A DNA stretch of 64,000 nucleotides from Paucibacter aquatile (lineage in GTDB: Bacteria > Pseudomonadota > Gammaproteobacteria > Burkholderiales > Burkholderiaceae_C): assembly GCF_002885975.1 (NCBI RefSeq), contig NZ_POSP01000003.1:682001-746000 (forward strand), read 5' to 3'. Shown here one piece after another: positions 54,308 through 63,511 of this stretch. A program made the translations under genes and the position numbers. The notes under the pieces are model-generated. The model was not told where the DNA came from and did no database searches. It was given only the letters and a program-made list of their open reading frames with translations. How positions within the stretch are numbered: the first letter of the stretch is position 1; each line of letters starts with the position of its first letter.

Positions 54308-55822
54308 TCACTTGCTCGGCCCGTCGCCCCGCTCGGGGGCCGGACCGGTGGCGCGGTCGGGGCCGGGCCAGGCGCTGTACAGCGGCTGGGGCATGCGCAC
54401 CGGGGTCACGTCGAGGTAGAGATTGACCACGGTGAACTCCTCACCACCCCACTCCTCCGTGCTCCAGCCATAACTGCCCTTGCCCTTGTACAGGCGAAAC
54501 AGGAAACCGAGCTCGGCGACCGGGTCACCGGGCTTGGGCAGCACATCGAAGGACAGGCCGCGCACCTCGTTGCGGTTGCTGTCGATCAGATAGGTCATGG
54601 CATTGGCGATGGTGGAGTCGCCCAGCATGTCCAGATCGAAACGGTCTTCGGTGAAGTAAGGTTTGAAGTCGGGCGCCGTGTGGTCGTGCTTGGCGCCGCG
54701 CAGCTTGATGGGCGCCGGCGTGGTCTGCCGGGTCTTGAGGCTGTAGCGGTCGCCCTGGTCCAGGAAGCTCAGGCGGGCGCTGGTCACATTGAAGGCGCCC
54801 AGGGTCGGGTCGGTCTTCACATCGGTCAGGTCCACCAGCAAGGCGCCCTTGGCACCGATCACCTCGACCTCATCGCCATGCACCACGGCGGCCGAGTTCT
54901 CTTCCACACCCAGGCCCAGCTTGTAGCCCTTGGCCATCATCAGCGGGATCATGCGGCCAAAACGGCCGCGCTTGAGGAAATGCTGGTCGACGAAGAGATC
55001 GGGGCCGACAAAACCGAGGCCACGGTCGATCTGTTTGCCCTCGGCCCACTTGCCTTTCATGATGTTGATGACGCTGGGTGCGTCACGAAACATCACCGTG
55101 CTCATGATGGCCGCACCGGCCGAGGTGCCGGCCACCACACCGCCGCGGCGGTAGACGTCCCAAATGGCTTCCAGCATGGGCGTGCTATTGCCACCCGGCA
55201 TCAGCACGTCAACGATGCGCTCTTGCGAGCCGCCGGTAAAAAACACACCGCGGGCGTTCTTGACCTTGGCGATCAGGGACGGGTCGCGCACCACCTTGCT
55301 CAGGTCCACCCAGCTGAACTTGGGCGCCACCGGCAGGGCCTCGGCCACGGCGCCGCGCTTTTGCAACATGTCCACCGCCGTCTTGGCACTGGCCTCGGGG
55401 TCCTCGGCCGCCGTGCCGAAGACGACAAAACGCGCGCCCTTGCCGCCGGCCAGCTGCACGATACGGCCCCAGACGTCTTCGTTGTCGGCCTTCAATGCAC
55501 CCCCGATGGGCACGGCATAGCCTTTGATGGCGCCCTCTCCCGCGCCCAGCGGGCCGGGGCCGGCGCTGCTGCCGGACGCGGCGCTGTGGCCTGCCGTCGA
55601 ACTGATCGGTTTGGCCGTGACCGGCGAGGGCGCATGCACGCCCTTGACCGGCGTGGTCGGCGGCGGCGGCGTGGCGCCGAGCACCGTGCCGGCGGGGCCG
55701 AAGGTGCCCGGCTTCAGGGTGTGCACCGTGCCACCCTGGGCAGATGCGCCAAGGCTGGCCGTGGCCAGCAGGCCCGCAGCCAGGGTGGAGATCAACAAAT
55801 CAGAGACGTGCTTGGTGTTCAT
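54308..55822 (-). CDS. Secreted cyanophycinase 2
   Basis: The ATG at 55822 gives 504 residues. A signal peptide (DLLISTLAAGLLATASLGAS) is followed by a Pro/Thr/Ser/Gly-rich linker (~30-95) absent from cyanophycinase 1. The S51 core has VPIGGALKADNEDVWGRIVQ, FFTGGSQERIVDVLMPGG and GGVVAGTSAGAAIMST with nucleophile Ser234. GLGFVGPDLFVDQHFLKRGR and GYKLGLGVEENSAAVVHG are shared with the first copy. It should cleave cyanophycin; the flexible linker might hold the enzyme away from a surface or partner. It is divergent from TonB receptor 2, repeating the arrangement of the first pair. Confidence 0.91.
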   Translation of the reverse strand: MNTKHVSDLLISTLAAGLLATASLGASAQGGTVHTLKPGTFGPAGTVLGATPPPPTTPVKGVHAPSPVTAKPISSTAGHSAASGSSAGPGPLGAGEGAIKGYAVPIGGALKADNEDVWGRIVQLAGGKGARFVVFGTAAEDPEASAKTAVDMLQKRGAVAEALPVAPKFSWVDLSKVVRDPSLIAKVKNARGVFFTGGSQERIVDVLMPGGNSTPMLEAIWDVYRRGGVVAGTSAGAAIMSTVMFRDAPSVINIMKGKWAEGKQIDRGLGFVGPDLFVDQHFLKRGRFGRMIPLMMAKGYKLGLGVEENSAAVVHGDEVEVIGAKGALLVDLTDVKTDPTLGAFNVTSARLSFLDQGDRYSLKTRQTTPAPIKLRGAKHDHTAPDFKPYFTEDRFDLDMLGDSTIANAMTYLIDSNRNEVRGLSFDVLPKPGDPVAELGFLFRLYKGKGSYGWSTEEWGGEEFTVVNLYLDVTPVRMPQPLYSAWPGPDRATGPAPERGDGPSK

Positions 55823-56007
55823 GGCCTGGGAGACTGTGTGAATGAGCCAACGCAAAAACAGAAGATACAGGCGGGGCGATGCGAATCATGGCACGGCCGC
55901 ACTCGCGGCCTTGTGCACCGGTCAGTCTGAGGCCGCCCCGAGGGCGTTTAGAACGCTATGCGAACGAACTGCACCCTGAGTTGCGCTGATGCGACTGGCG
56001 CGTGAAT

Positions 56008-56042
56008 CCCCTATGGCCCGACAGGTCCATGCTTCCTAGACT
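56008..56042 (+). promoter_or_regulatory. Promoter-like motif of TonB receptor 2
   Basis: CCCCTATGG at 56008 and CTAGACT at 56036 repeat the motif pair found upstream of receptor 1, again 28 bases apart start to start. The block lies 35-69 bases before the start codon at 56077, compatible with a short leader. Confidence 0.55.
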
Positions 56043-56076
56043 GGTGCAAACCCCTTACATCCTGGGAGAAGTACCG

Positions 56077-58842
56077 ATGACACCGCCCCGCGCTTGCACC
56101 CGCCCCGTTCTTCGCGCCACGGCCCTTGCGGCCCTGATGGCCTCGACCGCCGTGACCAGCCACCTGGCCCAAGCCCAGGAAGCCACCAGCACACTGAACC
56201 GTGTCGAAGTGACTGGCTCGGCGATCAAGCGCCTGGAGTCAGAAACGGCGCTGCCGGTGCAGGTGATCACCAAGGCTGACATTATCAAGGCCGGCATCAC
56301 CACAGCTGCCGAACTGGTGGCCAGCATCAGCGCCGCCAGCAACAGCCTGACTGACGGAGCCTCCATCGCCATCGGTGGCTACAAAGACCAGATGGGATTC
56401 AACTCCGCCAATTTGCGCGGCCTGGGCACCTCATCCACGCTGGTTCTGTTGAACGGCCGACGCATGGCGAACTTCGCTTCGCCGGGCGATGACGCCGGCG
56501 TGGACCTGAACACCATCCCCATGGCTGCCATCCAACGCGTGGAAGTGCTGCTAGACGGCGCATCCGCTTTGTACGGGGCCGACGCCATCGGCGGCGTGGT
56601 CAACTTCATCACCAGAAAGGACTACCAAGGACTGCAACTCGATGCCTACGCAGGCGCCAGCAAAGAAGGCGGCGCAGGCAAGCGAAGTGCATCGCTGGCC
56701 GGTGGCTTCGGTGACTACGCCAAAGATGGCTTCAATGTGTTCGCGGTGCTCGATGTGCAGAAGACGGATGCGTTGAGCACCTCGCAACGCAAGTTCATTT
56801 CGGACCTGAAAGTCCCTGAGCGGCTGCCGCATCTGCTGTCCAGCTATCCGATGCCGGCCAATATTCTGCTTTCCGACGATCAATTGACGGCCTTGCAAGA
56901 CCAAGGATTCAAGATCAACGGCAGGGTCCCCACATCGACCACCATCAACCTCAGTGCCCCGAACTGCAATCCCCCGCATTCGCTGAACCTGAAGGACGGC
57001 ATTGGCGGCCCCGATGGCTGTACGTTCGATTACATGCGCGATGTGGAGCTGTACCCTGATTCCAAAAAACTCAGCTTTTTGAGCCGTGGCGTACTCGATC
57101 TGGGCGGCGGTCATCAAGCGTTTGCCGAACTCTCCCTGGCCAAGGCTGAGACCAACTATGTTGGCACATCAACCCGAATTCGGCTGCGTCGCGCCAACGA
57201 GTTACCGACGTCCATGATTCCCGGTCTTGATTCAGCTCTGCCTGACGAAACTGTCGAAGTACGCGCCCGTCTTTTGGAAGCCGGCCCACGAAAGTCAAAC
57301 CTCGAGAGCCGTGGCGAACGTCTGGTTCTTGGGATGTCGGGCGCCTTGGCAGGATGGGACTATGACTGGGCGCTCAATCACAGCACCAACAAGGTGGCAG
57401 ACCGAGATGTCAGGGGCTATCTGCTGTACCAGGAACTGATTGACGGCATCCACAAAGGCCTGATCAATGTTTTTGGTCCATCGTCGGCAGCCGGCCGCGA
57501 CTACCTAGAAAAGATCCAGGTCAATGACGAAGTTCGCAGCGCCAAGGGCAGCATGAGTTCCTTCGATGCCAAAGCCTCACGCGAACTGATGCGTCTGGAT
57601 GGCGGAGCGCTTGCCATTGCATTTGGCGGCGAACTCCGGCGGGAGAAAGTGGAGTCTCGCGCCTCCGAACTGCTGCTCTCGGACAACATCAACGAGGACT
57701 GGACGCCAGGTGACTCCCAGTTCGTCAAGAACTCACGCAAAGTCTGGGCCGCCTATGGCGAACTGAATGCCCCATTCACCAAACAAGTGGAATTGCAGCT
57801 GGCACTTCGCCACGATCACTACCAAAAGATCGGCGGCAGCACCAACCCGAAAATCGGCCTGCGTTACCAGCCCAGCACTGATCTTTTGCTGCGCGCCTCC
57901 GCGGGCCGGGGCTTCCGTGCTCCATCCATGAACGATCTTTACCGTCCGACCAAGTTCGGCAGTACCCAGGTCCTGCCAGACCCGGTGTACTGCGCCGATG
58001 TCAACAACGATTTTGGTCGCTGCGCCAACAACTGGGATACCCAGACCTACTCCAATCCCAACCTCAAACCTGAGCGCTCCCGTCAGTTCTCCTTGGGCAT
58101 GGTGTTCGAGGCCACGCGAAACCTCAGCGTCAGCCTGGACTACTGGAACATCCAGAAGTCGGATCTGATCAGCACCATCGGTGAGGACATCATCCTGGCC
58201 AACCTCGACAAGTACGGCAAGCTGGTCCATCGCTACAACATGGATGAAGGGCTCGAGGGTTGCGACTACGACCCGGACGATTACGAAATTTGCTTCATCG
58301 AATTGCGCAAGGAGAACCGGGGCAAGCAACGAACCTCGGGGCTCGATATCACGATGGATTTGAAGGGCCTGCGCACCGGCGTGGGCGACTTTGGAGCCAA
58401 GCTCGTGGGAACCTTGGCGCTCAAGTCAGAAAAGCAAACGGGCTATGGCGATGGTTTCGTCAGCAATTTGGGCAAGTTCGTCACCGATGGCGTGGTGCAG
58501 CGCTGGCGCCATCGCCTGACCGTTGATTGGAGCCAAGGCCCCTGGAGTTTGAGCCTGTCCAACAACTACATCAGTGCTTACGACGACCAGAACTCGGCGA
58601 TTGACACCAACTCCGGCAAAGTGGTCGAGAAGAACAAAGTCAAGGCCTACTCGCTTTGGGACTTGTCTGGCGCCTGGAACGCGAGCAAGGATCTGACCTT
58701 GCGGGCCGGCATCAAGAACCTCTTTAATACCGCGCCCCCCTACTCCAACCAGGCCTATTTCTTCATCTCGGGCTACGACCCCAGTTACACCGACCCGCGT
58801 GGCCGCTTCGGTTATCTGAGCGTGCAGTACCAGTTCCGCTGA
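56077..58842 (+). CDS. TonB-dependent outer-membrane receptor 2
   Basis: The ATG at 56077 follows GGGAGA by a short space; the open frame extends to 56002 without a ribosome site. The 921-residue protein has a signal peptide ending AQAQ and LNRVEVTGSAIKRLESETAL as the TonB-box region. NLRGLGTSSTLVLLNGRRMA is in the plug, and it ends DPRGRFGYLSVQYQFR. It is clearly paralogous to receptor 1 but diverged in surface loops; for example DEGLEGCDYDPDDYEICFIE, an acidic loop with two Cys, is absent in receptor 1. Codon use is less GC-biased than receptor 1, so the copies may have different histories. Confidence 0.93.
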   Translation: MTPPRACTRPVLRATALAALMASTAVTSHLAQAQEATSTLNRVEVTGSAIKRLESETALPVQVITKADIIKAGITTAAELVASISAASNSLTDGASIAIGGYKDQMGFNSANLRGLGTSSTLVLLNGRRMANFASPGDDAGVDLNTIPMAAIQRVEVLLDGASALYGADAIGGVVNFITRKDYQGLQLDAYAGASKEGGAGKRSASLAGGFGDYAKDGFNVFAVLDVQKTDALSTSQRKFISDLKVPERLPHLLSSYPMPANILLSDDQLTALQDQGFKINGRVPTSTTINLSAPNCNPPHSLNLKDGIGGPDGCTFDYMRDVELYPDSKKLSFLSRGVLDLGGGHQAFAELSLAKAETNYVGTSTRIRLRRANELPTSMIPGLDSALPDETVEVRARLLEAGPRKSNLESRGERLVLGMSGALAGWDYDWALNHSTNKVADRDVRGYLLYQELIDGIHKGLINVFGPSSAAGRDYLEKIQVNDEVRSAKGSMSSFDAKASRELMRLDGGALAIAFGGELRREKVESRASELLLSDNINEDWTPGDSQFVKNSRKVWAAYGELNAPFTKQVELQLALRHDHYQKIGGSTNPKIGLRYQPSTDLLLRASAGRGFRAPSMNDLYRPTKFGSTQVLPDPVYCADVNNDFGRCANNWDTQTYSNPNLKPERSRQFSLGMVFEATRNLSVSLDYWNIQKSDLISTIGEDIILANLDKYGKLVHRYNMDEGLEGCDYDPDDYEICFIELRKENRGKQRTSGLDITMDLKGLRTGVGDFGAKLVGTLALKSEKQTGYGDGFVSNLGKFVTDGVVQRWRHRLTVDWSQGPWSLSLSNNYISAYDDQNSAIDTNSGKVVEKNKVKAYSLWDLSGAWNASKDLTLRAGIKNLFNTAPPYSNQAYFFISGYDPSYTDPRGRFGYLSVQYQFR

Positions 58843-58880
58843 AGCGGAGCATGGGCTGGCGGGCGATCGAGAAGGTGGGC

Positions 58881-60056
58881 ATGAAGCGCCGTCTCGGATT
58901 GCAGGCCTTGGCCGCAGCCGGGCTGTCGACCGCTGGGGTGCGCGCCCAGCCTGCCGGGGCCACGGTCGAGCCGGGTTCCGGCAACTCTCCCGCCTGGCAG
59001 GCCCTGTCCTTGGCGCGGCGGCTGCTGGAGCGGCGCGAGGAGGTGGAGCAGCAATGGCCGGGCTTGATGGCCAAACTCGGCGTGCCGGGCCTGGCCTTGC
59101 AGCTGATCCAGCATGGCGAGCTCAGCGAAGCCTGGCAACTGGGTCGGCGCGAGTTCGGCGAGGAAAGCTCGGAGCCGGTCACGGCCGGCACCGTGTTCGA
59201 ATGCGCCTCCATGAGCAAGCCGGTGTTTGCCTACCTGCTGATGCAACAGGTGCAGCGCGGACGGCTGGGCCTCGATCAGCCGATTCTGGATTTCTACCCC
59301 GAGCGCTTTCAACCGCCGCAGCCCGCGCAGGCGCGCATCACCGCGCGCATGCTCTTGTGCCACCGCTCCGGCCTGCCCAACTGGCGCAGCGGCGACGAGA
59401 ACAGCGGCCCCCTGCCCCTCAAGTTCACGCCCGGCGAGGGCTTTGAGTATTCGGGCGAAGGCTATTTCTACTTGCAGCGCGCACTTGAGCATCTGCTGGG
59501 CGAGCCCCTGCAGACCACGGCCAAGCGCGAGCTGTTCGCGCCGCTCGGCATGAGCAGCAGCAGCTTTGTGCTGACGCCGGCGCTCGAAGCCCGGCGTGCG
59601 CGCGGCCATGGCGAGGACGGCCAGCCCCTGCCCTGGAGCCGCTACGAGCGGGCCAATGCGGCCTACACCTTGCACACCACGGCGCAGGATTACGGCCGCT
59701 TTCTGGCGGCGCTCTTGCGCCCGGTACCCACGGCCAGCGCTTTGCTGAATGAAGAGTGGCGGCGCGAAATGCTGGCCGCGCAGACCGTGGCCAGCGACCG
59801 CCAGCCGCTGGAGCGGCCCGGGCGCGCCCTCGATCTGCCAGGCCAGCCGGCCAAGGCCTACTGGAGCCTGGGCTGGATCCTCAACCCCATGGCCGATGGC
59901 AGCCGCGTGATCTATCACACCGGCACGAACAGCAGTGGCTTTCGCGCCTACTGCCAGTTCAACCCTTCACAGGGCAGCGGCCTGGTCTTTCTGAGCAACA
60001 GCCTGAACGGCCACCAGCTCTGGCAGTCTCTGATCAAACGCTGGGGCGATCTCTAG
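58881..60056 (+). CDS. Secreted serine hydrolase of the beta-lactamase (S12) family
   Basis: The ATG at 58881 follows GAGAAGG; an ATG at 58851 lacks such a site. The 391-residue protein has a short export signal (MKRRLGLQALAAAGLSTAGV, cleavage near VRAQ). The S12 catalytic motif is Ser110-x-x-Lys113 (ASMSK), the second is Tyr190-Ser-Gly (usually YxN), and HTGTNSSGFRA supplies the third. Such proteins act as esterases, D-aminopeptidases or carboxypeptidases rather than true beta-lactamases. It starts 38 bases after receptor 2 on the same strand with no terminator between, so it is probably co-expressed with the cyanophycin locus; its role there is unknown. Confidence 0.87.
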   Translation: MKRRLGLQALAAAGLSTAGVRAQPAGATVEPGSGNSPAWQALSLARRLLERREEVEQQWPGLMAKLGVPGLALQLIQHGELSEAWQLGRREFGEESSEPVTAGTVFECASMSKPVFAYLLMQQVQRGRLGLDQPILDFYPERFQPPQPAQARITARMLLCHRSGLPNWRSGDENSGPLPLKFTPGEGFEYSGEGYFYLQRALEHLLGEPLQTTAKRELFAPLGMSSSSFVLTPALEARRARGHGEDGQPLPWSRYERANAAYTLHTTAQDYGRFLAALLRPVPTASALLNEEWRREMLAAQTVASDRQPLERPGRALDLPGQPAKAYWSLGWILNPMADGSRVIYHTGTNSSGFRAYCQFNPSQGSGLVFLSNSLNGHQLWQSLIKRWGDL

Positions 60057-60120
60057 GCCAGACACTGGCACAGCAGCCGACCACCTGCACCTTGCCGACG
60101 AACACGCGGCCTGCTGTTCG

Positions 60121-60795
60121 TCAGCTGAGGCTGGAGTCTATGCCCAACTCACCTGCCATCCGCTGTACCAAAAGTTTGAGCTGCTCGAGCTCGCGGCTCA
60201 AACGCTGCTGCTCGGCGCGCAGATGGGCGATGTCTTCGGCTTGCTCGGGGCTGCTCGCTCCTGGGGAAAATCCGGTTTGCGCCTCGATGACCGGCTCACC
60301 GCAGAGCAGATGAGCCCAGCGCGATTCGCGGGCGCCAGGCGCACGGGCGAGCTTGACGACAAAGGCCGGGCGCTTGTCCGTGGCCTCGGCCAGTTCCTCG
60401 AGAAAGCCCTCGACCGAGGACACATCGGCAAAGCGGTGCAGGCGCTCGGTGTGCAGGCGCAGCTCGGCCGTGGTCTGCGGGCCGCGCAGCATCAGCAAGG
60501 TCAGCAAGGCCAGGCCGGCGCCGGGCACGCCCAGGCCGCGCGCGCCGTTGTGCTCGAAACGCACCACGCGGCTGCCGCTGACGCTGTTGACCAGGTGCAT
60601 GGCCTTGAGCTCTTCCAGCGCCAGCAGCACATCGGCCTCGCTGGCGTTCATGACCGGATCACGGGCGGTCTTCTGGTTGCAGCCCAGGGTCAAGGCGTTG
60701 AGGGACAGGGGATAACTGTCCGGCACCGTGGATTCCTTCTCCACCAGCACCGCCAGCACACGCGCCTCCAGGGCGCTCAGGGTTCGCAAAGACAT
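60121..60795 (-). CDS. yceH: YceH family (DUF480) protein
   Basis: The 224-residue protein starts MSLRTLSALEARVLAVLVEK, then ESTVPDSYPLSLNALTLGCN and QKTARDPVMNASEADVLLAL, the DUF480 signature of tandem winged helices. It ends in a coiled coil (LRAEQQRLSRELEQLKLLVQ). The family is conserved in gammaproteobacteria and betaproteobacteria and is without established function. It begins six bases after the stop of the SDR gene, so the two form an operon. Confidence 0.92.
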   Translation of the reverse strand: MSLRTLSALEARVLAVLVEKESTVPDSYPLSLNALTLGCNQKTARDPVMNASEADVLLALEELKAMHLVNSVSGSRVVRFEHNGARGLGVPGAGLALLTLLMLRGPQTTAELRLHTERLHRFADVSSVEGFLEELAEATDKRPAFVVKLARAPGARESRWAHLLCGEPVIEAQTGFSPGASSPEQAEDIAHLRAEQQRLSRELEQLKLLVQRMAGELGIDSSLS

Positions 60796-60801
60796 GGATG
60801 T

Positions 60802-61584
60802 TCAGACCCCGAAGCCGTCGTCGGCCTGGATGATGGCCCCGTTGATGAAATGGCTCTCGTTGGCGCAGAGCATGAGCAGCGAGGTGTCCAGATCCTGCGG
60901 CTGGCCGACGCGCTTGCGCGGCAGCAGCTCCACCAGCTTCTTGCCCTGCTCGGTGCCCCAGTGGTGGTGGTTGATCTCGGTGTCGATGTAGCCCGGGCAG
61001 ATGGCGTTGACATTGATGCCGTACTTGCCCCACTCCAGCGCCATGGCGCGGGTCATGTGAATGACCGCGGCCTTGCTCATGGAGTAGACGCCGATCTGGC
61101 TCAGCACGCGCAGGCCGGCCATGGAGGCGATATTGACGATGCGGCCGCCGATGAAGGTGCCGGGCGCCGAGCCCTGGGCGCGGGCCAGCATGCGCTTGCC
61201 CACCTCCTGCGCCACAAAAAAGGCGCCGCGGACATTGGTGTCCATGACGAAGTCGTAGTCGTCGGGCGTGACCTCGGTCAGGCGCTGGGTGGTGCTGACG
61301 CCGGAGTTGTTGATCAGGATGTCGAGCGTGCCGACTTCGGTCTCGGCATGGGCCACGGCCGACTTGATGCTGTCCAGATCGGTGACATCCAGGGTCACCA
61401 CATGGGCGTCGCCACCGGCGCCTTCGATTTCGCTGCGCAGGGTCTTGAGCCGCTCGGTGCGGCGGCCGGCCAACACCACACAGGCGCCGGCCTGGGCCAG
61501 GGTTCGGGCGAACTGGGCGCCCAGGCCGCTCGATGCGCCGGTCACCAGGGCCACGCGGCCCGACAAATCAATGCTGTAACTCAT
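60802..61584 (-). CDS. Short-chain dehydrogenase/reductase
   Basis: The ATG at 61584 follows AGAGG by a good distance (two codons inside the longest frame). The 260-residue protein is a classical SDR: TGASSGLGAQFA for NAD(P), NNSG, catalytic Ser in RIVNIASMAG, and Tyr-x-x-x-Lys in YSMSK. The C-terminus GAIIQADDGFGV is typical. It probably reduces or oxidises a hydroxy- or keto-acyl substrate, but the sequence does not fix which. It leads a two-gene operon with yceH. Confidence 0.92.
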   Translation of the reverse strand: MSYSIDLSGRVALVTGASSGLGAQFARTLAQAGACVVLAGRRTERLKTLRSEIEGAGGDAHVVTLDVTDLDSIKSAVAHAETEVGTLDILINNSGVSTTQRLTEVTPDDYDFVMDTNVRGAFFVAQEVGKRMLARAQGSAPGTFIGGRIVNIASMAGLRVLSQIGVYSMSKAAVIHMTRAMALEWGKYGINVNAICPGYIDTEINHHHWGTEQGKKLVELLPRKRVGQPQDLDTSLLMLCANESHFINGAIIQADDGFGV

Positions 61585-61802
61585 GGTCATCCTCTGGGAA
61601 AACTGCGGAAGAAGCGTAGCACGCGACCCCGGGGCCTACGAGGAAAACAGAGCGCCCGGCCGAGGTCTGATTGACCTGCAACAAGCCGCTAGAGCCTTGC
61701 ACCTAGCGGCAAGAAAAGCACGACCGTTCGTTTTATCAAAGCCCCTTATAGAATGCCGCGCAGACAAGCCAGCTCTACAGCTTCAGCCAGGACAAGAACA
61801 CC

Positions 61803-63491
61803 ATGACGACGAACCAAGAACTTCTGAGCCAGTACGGACCGCGTGAATCGATGGAGTACGACGTGGTCATCGTCGGCGGCGGCCCCGGCGGCCTGGCCAC
61901 CGCGATCCGGCTCAAGCAGCTGGCGGCGGCCAAGAACCAGGAGCTCTCGGTCGTGGTGCTGGAAAAAGGCTCGGAGCCGGGCGCCCACATCCTCTCGGGC
62001 GCCGTCATGGACCCGCGCGCGCTGACCGAGTTGCTGCCCAACTGGAAGGAGCTCGGCGCGCCGCTGAACCAGGCGGTGCAGGCCGACGAGGTGCTCTTCC
62101 TCAACGAAACCGGCGCCACCGCCACGCCGCAGTGGCTGATCCCCGGCTGCTTCCACAACGATGGCAACTACGTCATCTCGCTCGGCGCCGTCACCAAATG
62201 GCTGGGCGAGCAGGCCGAGGGCCTGGGCGTGGAGATCTTCCCCGGCTTCACCGCCGCCGAAGTGGTCTACGGTGAAGACGGCAGCGTGCGCGGCGTCGCC
62301 ACCGGCAATCTGGGCGTGGGCAAGGACGGCGAGCCGACCGAGAACTTCCAGCTCGGCATGGAACTGCTGGGCAAGTACACCATCTTTGCCGAAGGCGCCC
62401 GCGGCCATCTGGGCAAGCAGCTGATCGCCAAGTTCCAGCTCGACGCCGGCAAAGACCCGCAAAGCTACGCCATCGGCATCAAGGAACTCTGGGAAGTGCC
62501 GGCCGCGCAAGCGCAGCCCGGCCTGGTGGTGCACACCGCCGGCTGGCCCATGGACGGTGACACCTACGGCGGCGGCTTCCTCTACCACCTGGAGGGCAAC
62601 AAGGTCACCCTGGGCTATGTGGTCGGCCTGGACTACAAAAACCCCTGGCTCTCGCCCTTTGAAGAGATGCAGCGCTGGAAGACCCACCCCAGCATCCGCA
62701 AGCACATCGAAGGCGGCAAGCGCCTGGGCTACGGCGCCCGCGCCATCACGGCCGGCGGCCTCCTGAGCCTGCCCAAGACCGTGTTCCCCGGCGGCGCCCT
62801 GGTCGGCTGCGATGCCGGCTACCTGAACGCCGCCCGCATCAAGGGCAGCCATGCCGCCATCAAGAGCGGCATGCTGGCGGCCGAGGCCGCTTTCGAAGCC
62901 CTGGCCGCCGGCCGCCAGCATGACGAGCTGAGCGCCTACCCTGCCGCCTTTGAGCAAAGCTGGCTGCATGAAGAGCTGAACCAGTCGCGCAACTTCAAGC
63001 AATGGTTCAAGAAGGGCAATACCGTCGGCACGCTGATGACCGGCATCGAGCAATGGCTGCTGCCCAAGCTGGGCATGAAGAGCCCGCCGTGGACCATCCA
63101 CCGCCCCCTGCCCGACCACCTCTACCTCAAGCCGGCGGCCGAGTGCGCCAAGATCGACTACCCCAAACCGGACGGCAAGCTGACCTTTGACCGCCTGTCC
63201 TCGGTCTTTGTGTCCAACACCAACCACGAGGAAAACCAGCCCGCTCACCTGACGCTGAAAGACGCCTCGGTGCCGGTCTCGCTGAACCTGGCCAAATTCG
63301 CCGGCCCCGAGAGCCGCTACTGCCCGGCCGGCGTGTACGAGTTCGTCAAGACCGATGCCGGCGAAGACCGCCTGCAGATCAACGCCCAGAACTGCGTGCA
63401 CTGCAAGACCTGCGACATCAAGGACCCGAGCCAGAACATCGTCTGGGTCACGCCCGAAGGCGGTGGCGGGCCCAACTACGCCGGCATGTAA
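61803..63491 (+). CDS. Electron-transfer flavoprotein-ubiquinone oxidoreductase
   Basis: The 562-residue protein opens with a FAD-binding Rossmann motif (YDVVIVGGGPGGLATAIRLK), then VVLEKGSEPGAHILSGAVMD. GARGHLGKQLIAKF and the membrane-contact region (~400-450) follow. The C-terminal 4Fe-4S site is RYCPAGVYEF and NCVHCKTCDIKDPSQNI. It moves electrons from ETF to ubiquinone at the inner membrane, serving fatty-acid and amino-acid oxidation. It is transcribed alone, divergent from the SDR gene, and ends at a strong terminator. Confidence 0.96.
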   Translation: MTTNQELLSQYGPRESMEYDVVIVGGGPGGLATAIRLKQLAAAKNQELSVVVLEKGSEPGAHILSGAVMDPRALTELLPNWKELGAPLNQAVQADEVLFLNETGATATPQWLIPGCFHNDGNYVISLGAVTKWLGEQAEGLGVEIFPGFTAAEVVYGEDGSVRGVATGNLGVGKDGEPTENFQLGMELLGKYTIFAEGARGHLGKQLIAKFQLDAGKDPQSYAIGIKELWEVPAAQAQPGLVVHTAGWPMDGDTYGGGFLYHLEGNKVTLGYVVGLDYKNPWLSPFEEMQRWKTHPSIRKHIEGGKRLGYGARAITAGGLLSLPKTVFPGGALVGCDAGYLNAARIKGSHAAIKSGMLAAEAAFEALAAGRQHDELSAYPAAFEQSWLHEELNQSRNFKQWFKKGNTVGTLMTGIEQWLLPKLGMKSPPWTIHRPLPDHLYLKPAAECAKIDYPKPDGKLTFDRLSSVFVSNTNHEENQPAHLTLKDASVPVSLNLAKFAGPESRYCPAGVYEFVKTDAGEDRLQINAQNCVHCKTCDIKDPSQNIVWVTPEGGGGPNYAGM

Positions 63492-63511
63492 CAGAAAAAT
63501 CGCGCCGCAAG

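Noticed and set aside
58881..60056. Assignment as an antibiotic-resistance beta-lactamase
   Set aside because: The second motif is YSG rather than YxN, and the sequence resembles esterase/peptidase-type S12 proteins; resistance is not supported.
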